64,000 nt of DNA from Owenia fusiformis (lineage: Eukaryota; Annelida; Polychaeta; Sabellida; Oweniidae): contig CAIIXF020000008.1 of NCBI GenBank assembly GCA_903813345.2, forward strand, positions 15,112,822 through 15,176,821. Direction: 5' to 3'. The notes below the pieces were generated by a model, which had not been told where the DNA came from, searched no databases, and worked only from the letters and a program-made list of their open reading frames with translations. Of this stretch, positions 31,384 to 45,300 are shown one piece after another; the first letter of the stretch is position 1, and each line of letters begins with the position of its first letter. A program made the position numbers and the translations under genes.

Positions 31384-33385
31384 TTCAATATTAAAGCAAA
31401 TCAAACTTTGTGCCATAGTTGAGCTAGTGTGTGAGTAACATGTTTCAATGATAATTTTTTTTCTTCTAAATTAAGTATAGTGCCCCTTTAAGTATCTATA
31501 TTTCTAGCTTTATTAATGTCCTATATAACTTTTTAACGATAAAAACATATTACAGTTTTATATATTGTACCTAGAATACTGTAAAATCGGCACTAAAATG
31601 GCCGGCAAGCGGCCATTTTGAAAATTGGCTTTGGAGCAGAACTTCTATTCTCATAGGGTATATGTGTACGAAATATGAACAAAATCGGACCAATGGTAGG
31701 CTATTTGAGTTATCGCCCGGCGGACGGATGGACGTGTTCGACAGATGGACGGAGGGAGGCGTTCCCTATATCCCACCGACCTTCGTTCGATGGGATGATA
31801 AAATCAGACGAGGATTACCATACTTCAGATATTGTAAGGGCTTTAACGTAACGATATGGCGCTTTGAGCTAATGGGCGGCTTTCCTGGAATGGTGACAAC
31901 ACAAAGCTATTTATGTCTACATTTTTCGGTCGAGAAAAGAAACTCCGTGTACTGGTGTATGAGGATGCAGAGTCTTTTCTTGACATCGTACCCATTCTCG
32001 AAATTCATTTCGTTCGTTACTACCTTTATAAGGTAAGGTAAAGATGCACGATTGAACTGAACGAGTGTTAGGACAAGGAGTGCCACCAAACTTACTAATT
32101 CATGAAATCATAGAAGCCAAGCACAGTAACTAAGTCAACAATCGAAATTCGTGTGTTCATCAATATTTACTAAGAATGATGCCACGATTGTCGTATTCGT
32201 TGTTCCCTCTTCAAAAGAGGAGAGTATTTGTTTCAACCAAGGATTGTAAGAACTTGAAACATATTGTTAGTTTTTCAAACCGAATTAGTACATATCCTTA
32301 TTTACGTTCTTTGACAAGGATGAATCCATTTAAATGGAGAATTTGCTAAATAGATGGATAAGGTAGATGGCAGCACATGTGTTGTTAGGGCCAGAATACT
32401 ATTCAGAATGTAGAGACAACTGGAAGAAGTCAATTTATTGATTTATCAAGTATTTTCATTTGGATTAATGTAAAACTCCATTGGGCAGTCAACTAAAAAT
32501 TTTGATGACACGGGGATTGTGACAGATAAAAAATAGTGACCCTAAAAGAGGAAGTGAACTTTTAAAGATTTTTTGAACATTGAGTCTATGGGAATTTAGC
32601 CTGACCCGACCTTTTTCAGAAAACTTTATAATAAAATACTGCAAGTCTCACCAGAAAAGAGACTTTGAACAATTCAAACCTATAAAGCAAAACCTCCATT
32701 GACAAAAAGTTGGGACACATAAACTTTGGGGAATTTGTGAATAAAAAATAAAGAAAAATTAGTTTCTAGGAGTTGCATACATTAATGAAGAATCGTATGA
32801 CACAGAGCTGAAGTTGTATACAACATGCATACACGTTAATTAGATTGCCATTTCACAGGATACATTTACAACTATAGAAAACAAACTTGAGTTATAATAA
32901 CAAATATATTTATCTAAGAATTTAAAGTTTATGTACTGTTCTCTGCTTAATACATTAGCATCATGACATATATGGTATTGAAAATTTGGCTTTGGAATTC
33001 CTTATTTGAGAATGTTTTGAGGGACGTACCCCAGTGGTTGCTACATTACAAGGATAAACTTGCCACATTCCTGGAATTTAAGTCTCTGATTCATGTTCAT
33101 TCTCATAGATGGCACTATTGCCATGGATAAAACCTGCTTTCGATAACATGTAAATATTCACAAAAACCTCAGACATATTGTATCAATAGTCTTTGTAGAA
33201 GCAAAAGAAACATGTTATCCTCTACAAATCTGTACACAAGTCACCACATTTATCTTATTAAGTAGAACAAAAAGTCATAGACTTCCTTGTACTCCCAGTG
33301 ATACAGTAACTGAGTTGCACTAAGACATCAATAAATTAGATAGATTTCCTTTTACTCCCGGTAAGAAGGTACTAGACAAAAGACA
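31384..33385. other. Intergenic, receptor to BRF1 3' end; no gene seen
   Basis: No conserved protein found. About 32470-32640 resembles 43600-43760 (GGGATTTAGCCTGACCCGACC motif), another dispersed repeat. The part nearest 33385 should be the BRF1 3' UTR. Confidence 0.45.
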
Positions 33386-36300
33386 TCAATAAATTTCATC
33401 ATAGACCTCCTGGTACTCTCCATGACCAAGTAATTGAGCAGCACTTAAAGGTTCTTCAGCATCTTTTTCAAACTCATCCACCTCATCTTCATCTTGTTCT
33501 GCATCATCTGTAAATAAATTCACTCATGGATATAATTCTGGAACTATCTGACTATAGTCCACCCTGGCCAGACACTTTAAAGGACATAATTGGGGTCACC
33601 ATATTGTGCATGAGTAGGTCAATTGTAAATGTTGCTTGCAATCCAACCCACTCCCCGTGTCTGATTCTGCCTTTAAACTGTTCATCCATAAGTTATCATG
33701 TTCTTTACACGCTCTTCTTCAACAAATATTTAAACTCTCAAACCATGTCAGCAATAGTCATACTACAATATGAGAATTTAGTTCAAGTAATATAACATTA
33801 AACATTACCTTCAACATTTTCATATTGCACCGGTCCAGATTCTACGACTATCTCTTCGATGTTTGGCTTCTTTGGCAAAGGTTCATCTTGTGAAATGCTT
33901 GATCTTCTGATTCTATAAATATCCAAATATTTTTATGTGAATACATAAAAGGAAATGAATCAGAAAATGTACAGGAATGAAGATCTAATCCAGAAAATGG
34001 TAACCTCAAGGAGAAGCAGCACAACAAACAATATTATAAGTTATTACTTCCATGCCATGATACTCGTTCTCTCATTGGTCAATTAGATACCATGTGACTA
34101 AAAATTTATAACACCACAGAATCTAATGTTTGTATATTATTGAATGATTTGAAATGATTCGAGAAATTCCATATTGGAACGAGAATATCGAGAGCAGAAT
34201 ATATTCTGTATTGCACTTCAAATCATTCTGGAACGTTTTTATTGTGTGATCCTCTGTATTGCTACCGAGAATGTCCCCTCTGTACCAATATTTTCTGTAT
34301 TGCGACGGAGATGATCAATGAGGACAATCTCAGTAGCAATACAGATTGGTACAGCACAAGAACTGACCCATCAGAAGGCTTCATTTTACAGATCATACGA
34401 TAATATTGTTTCTCAAATATTTAAGTATTTTTAGTTCTAAACTGTTCACAAGAAAATAGAAAATGGCTCTTGAAGTCAGCAATGTAGTCAGCAAAACTCA
34501 ATGGAACGAATTATTCATGAATCTGAAACATGTCACAATATAAGGCATCAACATGGAAAATGTCACCACCCGCCATTTGTTATAGATGATGAAGCCGAAC
34601 TCTGACAGCTGAGTGCCGAACACTGTCCACAAAAAAGTTGGAGACAATAGCAATGTCACCTGGTGGTGACATAATAATATTGACAATCTACTATATATTG
34701 CAAATATCAATCTATTTGAACTTGAAAAGGCAAACATCTGAGGAATCTCAGAAATCTAGCCAATTTATGGTTTGGGTGGCCATTTTAAATTTTCAGGGGC
34801 ATAAATCAGAAGGAAGATACTATATAAGTGATCTACTGTAATATACCTCCCAGGATTTCAGTCAACTATATGTAGTTGTGTGATAAAATGTTCTCGAACT
34901 CTGAAACTTAGAGCCCTGGTTTGGAGTATGACTTAATAGTACCTACCTTTTTTCTGACAAAGAAGATTTTAAATGCACTGGCGTGGCCTCTAGTGACAAT
35001 CCTGGACTTCCAAATATGGACATTTCTGGCGTCTCTTCTGTGATTGGTTTTTTATCCAAACCTTTATTGAGATCTTTTAAGACATCATAGTTGATTTTAC
35101 TTGAGATTTTCTTTTCTTGTAATATCTTCTCGATAGCCTCTCTTGCAGTAGATGCCTGAATTGGCTGTTTCTTCTTGTATTTCTTTTTCTACAAAATCAT
35201 ATAAGTGGTTTTTGTGCTAAATAATGGTGCAGTAAATAGTCATATTGGTCATATTATTAAAGCATTGATGTTCTCAAATAACTGTGTCAACTCCAGTGTT
35301 CATAACTGTAACTAGCTTAAATCTGTTTAAAGCTGCTGTAGCGAACATTATTACAACTAATTTTAGATATTAGCAGAAGAAAATAAAAATAAAAAATATG
35401 ACGCAATACTACATGTAATAAAGGAGAAATGGAGCTGTTTAACATGTTTAATTATTAGAAAATTTAGTCACAATATGATCTAATGTTGATCTTTGTGTAA
35501 ATTCAAGCATTCATAAACTGTTTTTGAAGTGAATGCATACAATTTTATTCATTAATTTGTGCAGAAATAAAGGCATCAAGATTCTAAATACTAGATGAGC
35601 CAACTAAGATGTACAAGCCAATACTGTACATTGAAATTTTTGTTGGCCTACCTTTTTTAAATTTTCTGGTTTGTCTTTGTTTAGTTCTTTTTCTCTTGCT
35701 TCCCTCTCTTCCTTCTCTGCAAGAAAAATGTAGCTACATAAGTCGATATACATGTACGAGTTCATATATCATTATATATACATTTCATGCCCGCAGCCAA
35801 GGGTGTTCAAGGGGTGCAAGCAAGCCAACTTGCCAAAAAATTCTTTCAAAGTCATGCAGTTTTTAACCATTCTGAGCTCTTTTTAAGTGATTTTGGGCCC
35901 AAATAGTCATATATTAACCCCCCTCGATTTTCTTACAAGGTGACCCCTCTCCACTAGCAAAAATGAATGAAATAAACACAAGGAGCACACACGTCTCGTG
36001 GTTACGGCACCTACTTGCCAAGTTTGAACATGCTGGCGCTGAAGCCCTCTCGGCCAACTCGACAACCCCAAAAAGGGTTGTTTTGTCAGTCGATCTGACT
36101 AGAGGCAGCTGATGTTAACGCTCTAACACACCAGAGGAAGCACAAAGGACATTTCCTACACACAAGCTGGTTATGGGTCTGCATTTATTCTTTGAATAAC
36201 TAGAGTAAGAGATCAAGGTTGATTAAAGTAAGTAGTTTTCATAAATATCAACCTGCCACATTAACACTATAGGCTTGACAGTGCCAATATTATCCCGAGG

Positions 36301-39300
36301 GAAGATGGACTGCCAAAAAGTTAAGATTGCTTTATATTATGTATAGTTTAAGCATGGTCCAATTCCACACCAAAGCATTTAGACAAAAGGGTTAAATCAT
36401 ACATTTAAGGTAGAAATGCCAAAATCAAAATACCTTTTAATTCTTTTAAATAATCTGCATTAGCTGAGGTCCATATTTCAGTTTTGATTTGGACCTCTTT
36501 GGGATTGAGTATAAACCTATCAAGCTCTTCATCATCTATATCTGTCATGTCTAGAATGCCTTCATCTTCAGGTATGTCTGCAAATATACATAGTTTATAC
36601 ATCATATTATACTTTGGGAGAAGTTGACATTTTTCGACCAGGATTTTAGAAATTTGTAACTTCAACCAAAATTTTATGATACTGAAATAGAAAGCACATG
36701 GATTACCAAACATGCCAGTTAACAATAGTCTAAAATGCAATTGTACATACCTTTTTCTATACCAGGCGCCATACATTCTTCAATAGACTGATTAAGACCA
36801 AGACTTGCAGCAGTGGGAGCTGGGCCTAACAATTGTCTTGGAGTCAAGGGTTCTTCAAGCTTTGGGGGAGGCATAAGCACACTGTCCAACTTGTTCAGTT
36901 TAGTGTCATCACAGAAATTATTTTCATTGATTATTGAGTCAAGCTTAGCTTCAGAATCCGAGATCACTTCTTTAATATTACTAACAGCATCTTTACTACA
37001 TTGACTAAGTTCATCATCAAAATCACTAATAGATGGCGTTGATGAACATATACTTGACATATCATCGTTATTCCGTCCACGTTTTTTTGGCGATTCTAAA
37101 GCAAATTCTATTTGATTCTGTACAGTTTCGATTTCTTCAGTGAGTTCATGCATTTTATTTTGCTCATCAAACAGAGCTAGTTTTGCTTTTAGTTTACCCT
37201 GTGTGAAGGCAGGAGGGTCAGCCTCCTCTTCTAAGTCTATTTTGTGGAATTCATCTATTGTTAGCTGACTACTAGCTGTCATCTCAAACTCATTCAACCT
37301 GAAAACAACAGTAAGCAAGAAATAAAGAACAATGGTAATACCAAATCATCCCTGTAAATTTCAAATTAATTAAGAGAAGTGATAGAGATAGTAAAGAGAT
37401 AGTAAACCTGCCAAGCTGATGACAATATCATATTTCTTATATACATTTGTATAATAAAAATGTATGCCTTAAACCAGGAAAAGTTGGCAAAACTTGCATC
37501 ATAGACCAAAGTCTGGAAATTAAGGAAGGGGTGGTTATTTGTCATCTGTAATGTTAAGCAAATAGTGTTTGTTACAGGGCCAATTATGCCTTGGCTTAGG
37601 CTTTGAAAATGTGTTTAAATAAAGGAACCATAAAAACTTATGGAAGTTATTTGTTTTTACTTTTTTTAAATTTAATTGGGTAGGGCATGTATCTTTTCTT
37701 GACAAATGTTATGGTACATCACAATATAATCAGCTACAGTATGAATATATACTAAATATTTAAAAAAATAAAAATGGTCACATATTTAATGACCGATACA
37801 AGCTTTAAGTGGACTGCCACTTCAGTATCAGATTGCATGTAACTAGTCACTTCATGACATTAAAACATATGGGAATTTACAACTATAGTCCTGTTGTACA
37901 CAAAGAACCTTGTTGATATAAGTCTTGAATAACAAATCATTGTCCTTTTCAGTGGTATGTAATAGATTATAGTAAATATATAAAGACTTAGTTTTTAATA
38001 ATTATTATTCAAAGGGAGCAATATCTATTGGTCCGCCCTGTATGAGTATTATATATAAATTATATCTTAACCCACCTTTTTCTCAGTGTACCTTCACAAA
38101 CTTTCACAACTTTAATGATTTCTTTCATTGTCCTGTCAAAATCATGTACCCTGGCAGCTACAAACAGCGCTGTAAGAAGAAAAAATGATGCATCACAACA
38201 AAAAGTACTTATTTTGAATCAATTAAAAGGTTTTCATCAGAAAAATAAGGAATTTACAGCAATTACAGCAATTCACATACGTCAACAATCTGATAAAAAA
38301 TATTATAATTTAAGCATAAACCTTCAATAAACAACAACATGCAAAATATCACTACCTGCCATTTGTTACAGATGCCAAGTGGGAAACACCAACCACCGAA
38401 CACCAACCACTCAATGCCAAACACCATTCACAAAAAAGTTGGTAACTATAACAATAATGTCAACACTTGTGGTTGAGACATAAAAATCCATAACATTTTC
38501 TCATACCTGCTCCGCAAAGGCCAGATGGACGTCTACCAAGCCCCATCCAATCTCTTTTCATACGACTGACAAGTCTCAATGCTGTCATGGAAACCTCATG
38601 GGTTTTATCTTCAAACTCAAGTTTATGTGCAAATCTTGGAATCAGCAGACATGGATCTGAAAATAGAATAACATGTCATGAGAGAAACAAATCCAGTGAT
38701 CTTCCCAAGACCCAGAGAAGCACCAGTTTGAGATTTCAAACTTAGGCTTTCACTCGCACGAAAACATACCACTTGAAAATAAGGAAAATTGGCATATTTT
38801 GACTGAAAAAAGATCATTTTAGTAGACGAGATGTGCAGTAGAAATAATCTTAATTTACATCATTGAATATTCAAAATTCAGTGAAAGTAAAAATTACATC
38901 TGGAAAGTGGTTTCAAAAACTGTTTGTCAACTTGAAAATTTCATCTTTATTGAAAATGTGACTTCTACATACGCTATAGGTCGGGGAGATAAAATCACAA
39001 AAAGTGAAATATTTTTTATTTTATAATACCAATATTTTGTTTTACTGGACGTTGTATTTTCATTTGTATAACTATCAGACACATAAGGGTAATATTAAAA
39101 TAGATCTATTATAACTGATGGATATCCAATTTTAACAGAACTCTCTAATATATCTGCCATGTTATCCTTATCGACCCAAATTAACCCTCTGTGGTGAAAG
39201 TGGTAACTGTCTACTGACATCTGGGTTGTTGAGCCAGAATCCAAACAGAAAAAGTAAGGCATTAACAAGCAAATTGTCACCACCATTTACAGATGCCAAC

Positions 39301-42300
39301 CGCCGATCGTCAACCACCATCATAAAAAACGATGAATCAGGTTCCTCAAACAATCTACTCTGACTGAGCAGTACACATGCGTTCCTTGCACTGAGGCTTG
39401 TTTCAAGGTAGCGCACACATGACCCAAGGGAAAGATCAATACCCGGTGATTTCAGCGGGAAGTGGCGTTTCGTTCAGTGGATGAGCTGCGCGCGCACGCA
39501 TAAATGTGATTATCCAATATAATTAGGGGAGGGCTATTTGAAATAGTTTTTGGTCTCAGGCGCGACCCAGGGCTGTTGTCTTAAGGACATTTCGTTGAAA
39601 ATGAGCCATTCTGCTGATAATTGGTAAGAGTTTGCGATCTTATAATGTATAACTGTTACTCAGACACATATTTTGACACGATTCTGTTGGAAATAAGCTT
39701 TGAACCGAGAGATATTCACGATTGATATGCACATTTTTGATTGTGCCATTGCTTTTCCATTGCACAATCCATGTATTGATAGAAGAAACATTCATAATGC
39801 AGATTGGTTTACCTTCAATACATGGCAGACACTACATATCGGTCTATTAATACCAGTTTGTGCCTTAAATAGTTTTATATTTCCATCCACGGCCTGGAGC
39901 CTAGGTGTGTTTGTCTCTTATGTGTATGCTTGTGCATGGACTTCTAATCACTAGCAGAATTTAACATGATGCAAACTCGACATTATAACTCATGCTGTAA
40001 CATTTTGACTTCGCTGGAAAACAATAGGAATTATTTTTCTTGCCAATCAATCATGAACCACAATCAAAATTTCAGAATGAGCAATCAGGCAATGATCCAA
40101 ATCAAGTTATAACATTATATGATATTCAGCAAGAAGTCCGGTAGAAATACAGAATATTTAAACATCAAAGCTGAAAGTTAAAAGCTAATCTGTCAATTTT
40201 CTGTCTGCAAAAGAGCGTTTACATTTGACACAATAACAGACTGAGGCTTTGAAATCTAGGATTCCCCAGGAAAATATGACGTCATACTAATTAGCATAAG
40301 GATTTCCCTATTGGTTTGGGTCGAGCCTTGTTCGAAAACACAATCCATAAATACATGCTAATTTCTAAGGAGATAGGAAGTGTATAACGTGTTTATCGAT
40401 TTTGTTTAAATATTTAATCAATTATCAAATTGTTTAAGTGGATAAAGTGGTCACACTTGCTTCAAATCATAGCGAAATCGACGGATAGAAACTGACCGAA
40501 TTCCCGATATCCTACCCCGTATTACTGTAGGCTATAAGCACAGTGACCTACAGAGGGCGCTATCACAAACAAGTACTGCACGAACCGATAAATTCCCGGG
40601 TATTGTAACGCCCTTGCATGACCTAGCTAGGTGGGGTACAATGTACTTTTTTGCACTTTTTTGTGGTAACATAATAAAAAAGCACTTCATAAGCTTTCAA
40701 CATAGGATAGGCCTACCTAAATTCTGATTTCATGGTTAACTGTATAACAATTTTAGACCCTGCAGTCGCAGTGGGGTTTCCAGTTTTATGTAGTTAAAAC
40801 ATCACATAAAGTGAGTTGAATAATGTGTTCTTAACTTAGATGGCAGCACTGGCAGTGGCATTGTGGGATATGTGCCATTAATAACAAAGATGGCTAACAT
40901 TATTATCAGAATTTTTGTGTAGCTGAAAATTATCAAGTTTCTACATAAAATCATGGCACAAATAAGGTAAATTCTAAAAATATTTTGATCCAAGATCACC
41001 TGCTCAAATATGACCGCATATCTCATACCATAAATCAACAAAATTGTGAAAAAACGGGGAAAACAAGATCTAATTTTGACATCCAGGGGCCAAAAAATTT
41101 TGTTCCAAAATTATTGAAATTACATAATAGACAGGTTCCAATTTCAGAATATCTCAAGGGAAAGACTTTTTGAGGCATTTTTTAGAAAAAGCAACAGACC
41201 TATTTTTTCTGGATCAGTTTTTCATGCTGATAAAGATATTAAAAGATGACAGCTCAACGGGGTGGTCACGACACTGCATTTTAGCGTTTTTACCCCCCTA
41301 GGAAATTATCTTAGGGGGTACTATAATATTAGTTCATAACTCAAAGGATATATAAACTATTGTTCTGAGTTCTACAGCATACATTGTTAGTACAGAGATG
41401 AATACTATCCTAAAGTTATAGGTTGATATCTTTGTTGGTTTCGGAAAAATACAATTAATTAGAAAAATATGCAATTTTTGTCATTTTTTCTTGCTTATTT
41501 TATATTTGTAGCTTCAAGCAAAATATGGTAACTTTAACAGCTCAAAGTAGTATTCTAACAACATTCTCAAGCTATGTTTGATATTGTAATACATCTATTA
41601 TAGTGATGAAGTACTATTTTGTAATTTTAATATGACTTTATAATGCCCTACCCCTGGTAAATAGAAGAAAGTTGGTGTGGTTTTCTTCTGGTTTTAACAT
41701 TTTATTGACTTCTTAGTTGAAGATACAATCAATTCTGTCAGTTAACCATGAGTAGCTTTACAATGGTTAACTATTCCCATGAATAGAGGGTTGGGACCTC
41801 AAAAATACCAGAACTGTTAAGTGGCATCCTTGGGCATCCCTCTTCAGAGCATTTTCCTTATACTCCGATGAGGGGGATACTATAAGAAACCTATCTAAGA
41901 TACTAATGAAGATACTGAATTCAAATTTTCAGGATTTGGTCCTGGTATGATAGGTAATCTGTATGACAAAAATGACAAAAAGAAAAAACTCTGTTGCCAT
42001 AGTAACAAGAATACCACACTATTTGTTTCCTAAGAAATGTGTTTTAAGAGGTTTTGTCATTCTCTTCATATTTTTAATTCTAAATATGTCTACAATGTGG
42101 GATGATTAGAAGTATGGTAAAGTAATCTTTTCTATTGTTTTATTGTTCTCTAAAACAGAAGTTGCTAAGGCACATAGATATAGATCATAGAAAAAATGCT
42201 GGGATGATCGCTCTATTTGTCAGGAAATTAAAATGGAAACTGAAAAATGAGTTTCTTCCCACTGAATAGCAATTAATTTGGTAGACCATGGCTGACACGC

Positions 42301-45300
42301 ACAAGAGAAAACGTTTATCAGTTCTATGTCATTGTGTTGTTATTTTTTATTTATCATGGTCTGGGACTTATAACACCTAATGCCGAGTCTTCTCCAACTG
42401 CAAAGGAAGGCAAGATTTTAATAATGAATATTCATATATCTCAACAAATATGGCCTAAGACAATGATGAGGAAACTCTGAGGGAAAATTAGATGAAACAT
42501 TAATGTGAGTGGTCCAAAAATAACACTAACATGTATTGGAAAAGTTATGCTCTAGGGTGAATCAGTGCTCATTTAAGGATAGTCTGAATCAGGTGAATTT
42601 TTTAACTTAATTGTACCCCTCCCCAAAACCCCCAAAATTTTGACGAAATCGTCGAAAAGTGGCAAACAACATTCATTAAAGTTCAATATGGCTATTTCGC
42701 TTCTATGTCATAAAGATATGATACGATTTCAGGTCAATCAATAAATTTCACAAGTGACACTCTATCTTATGAAGAAAATACTTTCGTATATTTGAAGACA
42801 TGTCAAAAATTTGGTGGAAATAAACTGTGTCACTCCTGATTTGACCTGCAAATGTTCAGGTAAGTTATCACAAACAATTTCAGACAGTTATATCTTTGAT
42901 TATGACTATTTCCTGACCATGAAGACAGGTATACAGGGATAATAAAGTCAATCCGACTCGAGATTTTTCACTAGCAATCAACCCATCAATATATTTTTCA
43001 AAGTTGTTGACCTCATTTTCACCAAAAATGCAATCATTTTAACAATGTCTAATGCATTACTATTCTTTATTTTAATATATCAAATAGCTCTTAAAATGAA
43101 AACTGAATTCCCCTAAGATTAGTGTTCCTCATGTTATTTCCCCTTTGAAAAAATTCATGCTATCCATTGGTTTCAGTTCATTTTGGTCATCCAAATTCAG
43201 TGTCTTTAAAGTCCCTGGAGCAATCCACTTTTCCTCTTAGGAAATAGAACATGTCTCAAAGCATATTCTAATTATGCATTCAACAATATAATTAAAGGTT
43301 GCATCTTTGGTAAAAACTAGGTCATCATTTTTAGTAAAAAGTATGTTATTTGGGCCATTCCCTTTAATATCACCTAGGTCTGATTAATCATTATATTTAC
43401 TTTTCTTGAAGATAATGAATAGATCTAAAAGATATACCTAGGTTCATGGTCAGAAAATATTCATAATTCAAGTTAGAATTGACCTTTTTCCATATAAATA
43501 AAAAATAGATGGCATCATGGGTATTGGTAGAGCTTGGGTAGGGCTAGAATACATGTAAATGTATTGCCAGAGTCACTTAATTTCTTGATTTAAGAAGTAA
43601 TTCCATTTGGATCAACTTAAAACATTATTGGAATGTAACTTTATGATCTTATTGACATGTGGATTGTGATTTCACATTAAAATTGTGATCCTTGGAAGAG
43701 TAAATGAACTTTTTAAGGTTTTTCAGCATTGTGTCAATGGGGATTTAGCCCGACCTTTTTTAGACAACCAGTAAATCATTAGAATTTGAATAATGGTAAA
43801 TTACAGTGCAAATCAAAGTTGTTTTGATAGAGAATTACTCACAGAATTCAAATATGCCATCAGATGGAAGAAAACATTAGTTTTTAATGGTTAAAAATGC
43901 AGATCTCCTAAAATCTCATTAAAAACAAGACCTTAACGAGATTTCAAAGCTATATGGAAAAGGACCATTGTCTGAAGTTGTTTGCGATAACCTACATGCT
44001 CCTTTATAACATTATTATGTAAATACTATCAAATGCTTTAGTCATGACAGTTGAAGTAAACTGAAGTCTTGGTATTTAAATGCAGAATCAGATCTATGTA
44101 GAGTAAACAAAATTGAAAGCAACATGTACAGTTGACAGTACAGTGTGATGCAACATCGGTGGGAAAGTCATCTTTGGTTAATAAAAAAGATTCTTAGCTA
44201 CTTTTCTAACATCTGGCTGTGATGCATCATGGCTTAATGAGGACTCTGCTATATGGTCAGATGATGAGAACTAACAGTTTTACGGAACTTTTGCCATGTT
44301 TTGCAGATTGTAAATTACCCTTCTGAATGGGTTGTAAAGGTATATACCAGGAGGTATATATGGCTCAAATGACTCGTGCCCTAGTACATGGGGCACTGTA
44401 GTACATTACTTGTGCATGATGACCACCATAGTCTAGTTGCTCAAATGAGATCAATTGATGATTATAATGTTTAGACTTTATGTCAATGTCCTCTCTAGTA
44501 TGTGATTACACTAGATTTCATTATGATACATGTACTAAATTGAAAACTTACATATAAAATATCTTAAGTTCTGTATTCTAGTAATAAATGAATTAGAATG
44601 TCACCTAACATTTGATGATGGTATAATCTATTGATTTGGTGTCTATCAATACATGTTTCTAATTTAATGCTGCAAAATGATTAAATTCACCACATCCACT
44701 TTCTTCAATTTTCCAGGGGTAGGGCACTATAATGTCATATTAGAATTACAAAATAGTACTTCATAACTAAAATAGATGTATTACAATACCCCATATAGCC
44801 TGGAGATGTTTTTAGAATACTACTATGAGCTGTTAAAGCTGTCATATTTTGCTTGAAGCTACAAATATACAATTGGCAAAACATTTCCGTATCTTTTTCC
44901 TGTTTATTGTATTTTTTCTGAGACCAATAAGGGTATCAACCTATAACTTTAGGATAGTATTCATATTTGTACTAGCAATGTATGGTGTACAACTCAGAAC
45001 AATAGTTCATATATCCTTTGAGTTATGAACTAGTTTCATAGTACCCCCTAGAATATTTTCTTAGGGGGGTAAACATGCCAAAATTCAGTGTCGTGACCAC
45101 CCCGTTGAGCTGTCATCTTTTAATATCTTTATCAGCATGAAAAACTGATCGAGTAAAAATAGGTCTGTTGCTTTTTCTAAAAAATGCCTCAAAAACTTGA
45201 ATTATTAGAATTGGAACCTGTCTATAAACAATGTTTTGTTTGGTTATTAGGCCTCATTTGGATATCAAGAATTAAATGTACATTGCAATCATGATCCCAA

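Larger units (their letters stand above)
39346..40655 (-). pseudogene. BTBD6-like exon fragment, inverted and interrupted
   Basis: On the minus strand 40655-40611 reads AAAAAAGTACATTGTACCCC through CTAGCTAGGTCATG, and 39433-39346 reads on from GGTCATGTGTGCGCTACC through [21 protein letters not shown]. Together they equal part of the BTB-BACK region of the real gene at 47183-47301. It has no start, no flanking exons, and ends in MITE sequence. Confidence 0.85.
39277..40672. mobile_element. MITE with captured BTBD6-like exon fragment
   Basis: A family A end (AATTGTCACCACCATTTACAGATGCC...) runs into an inverted copy of part of the BTBD6-like exon (39346-39433 and 40611-40655), which runs into the other family A end (TTTTTTGTGGTAACATAATA). 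The captured piece matches 47183-47301 with few changes. The copy is split by the 39434-40617 insertion. Confidence 0.6.

Noticed and set aside
39168-39416. Minus-strand ORF with [21 protein letters not shown]
   Set aside because: It is a copied fragment of the BTBD6-like exon fused to MITE sequence, not an independent gene.
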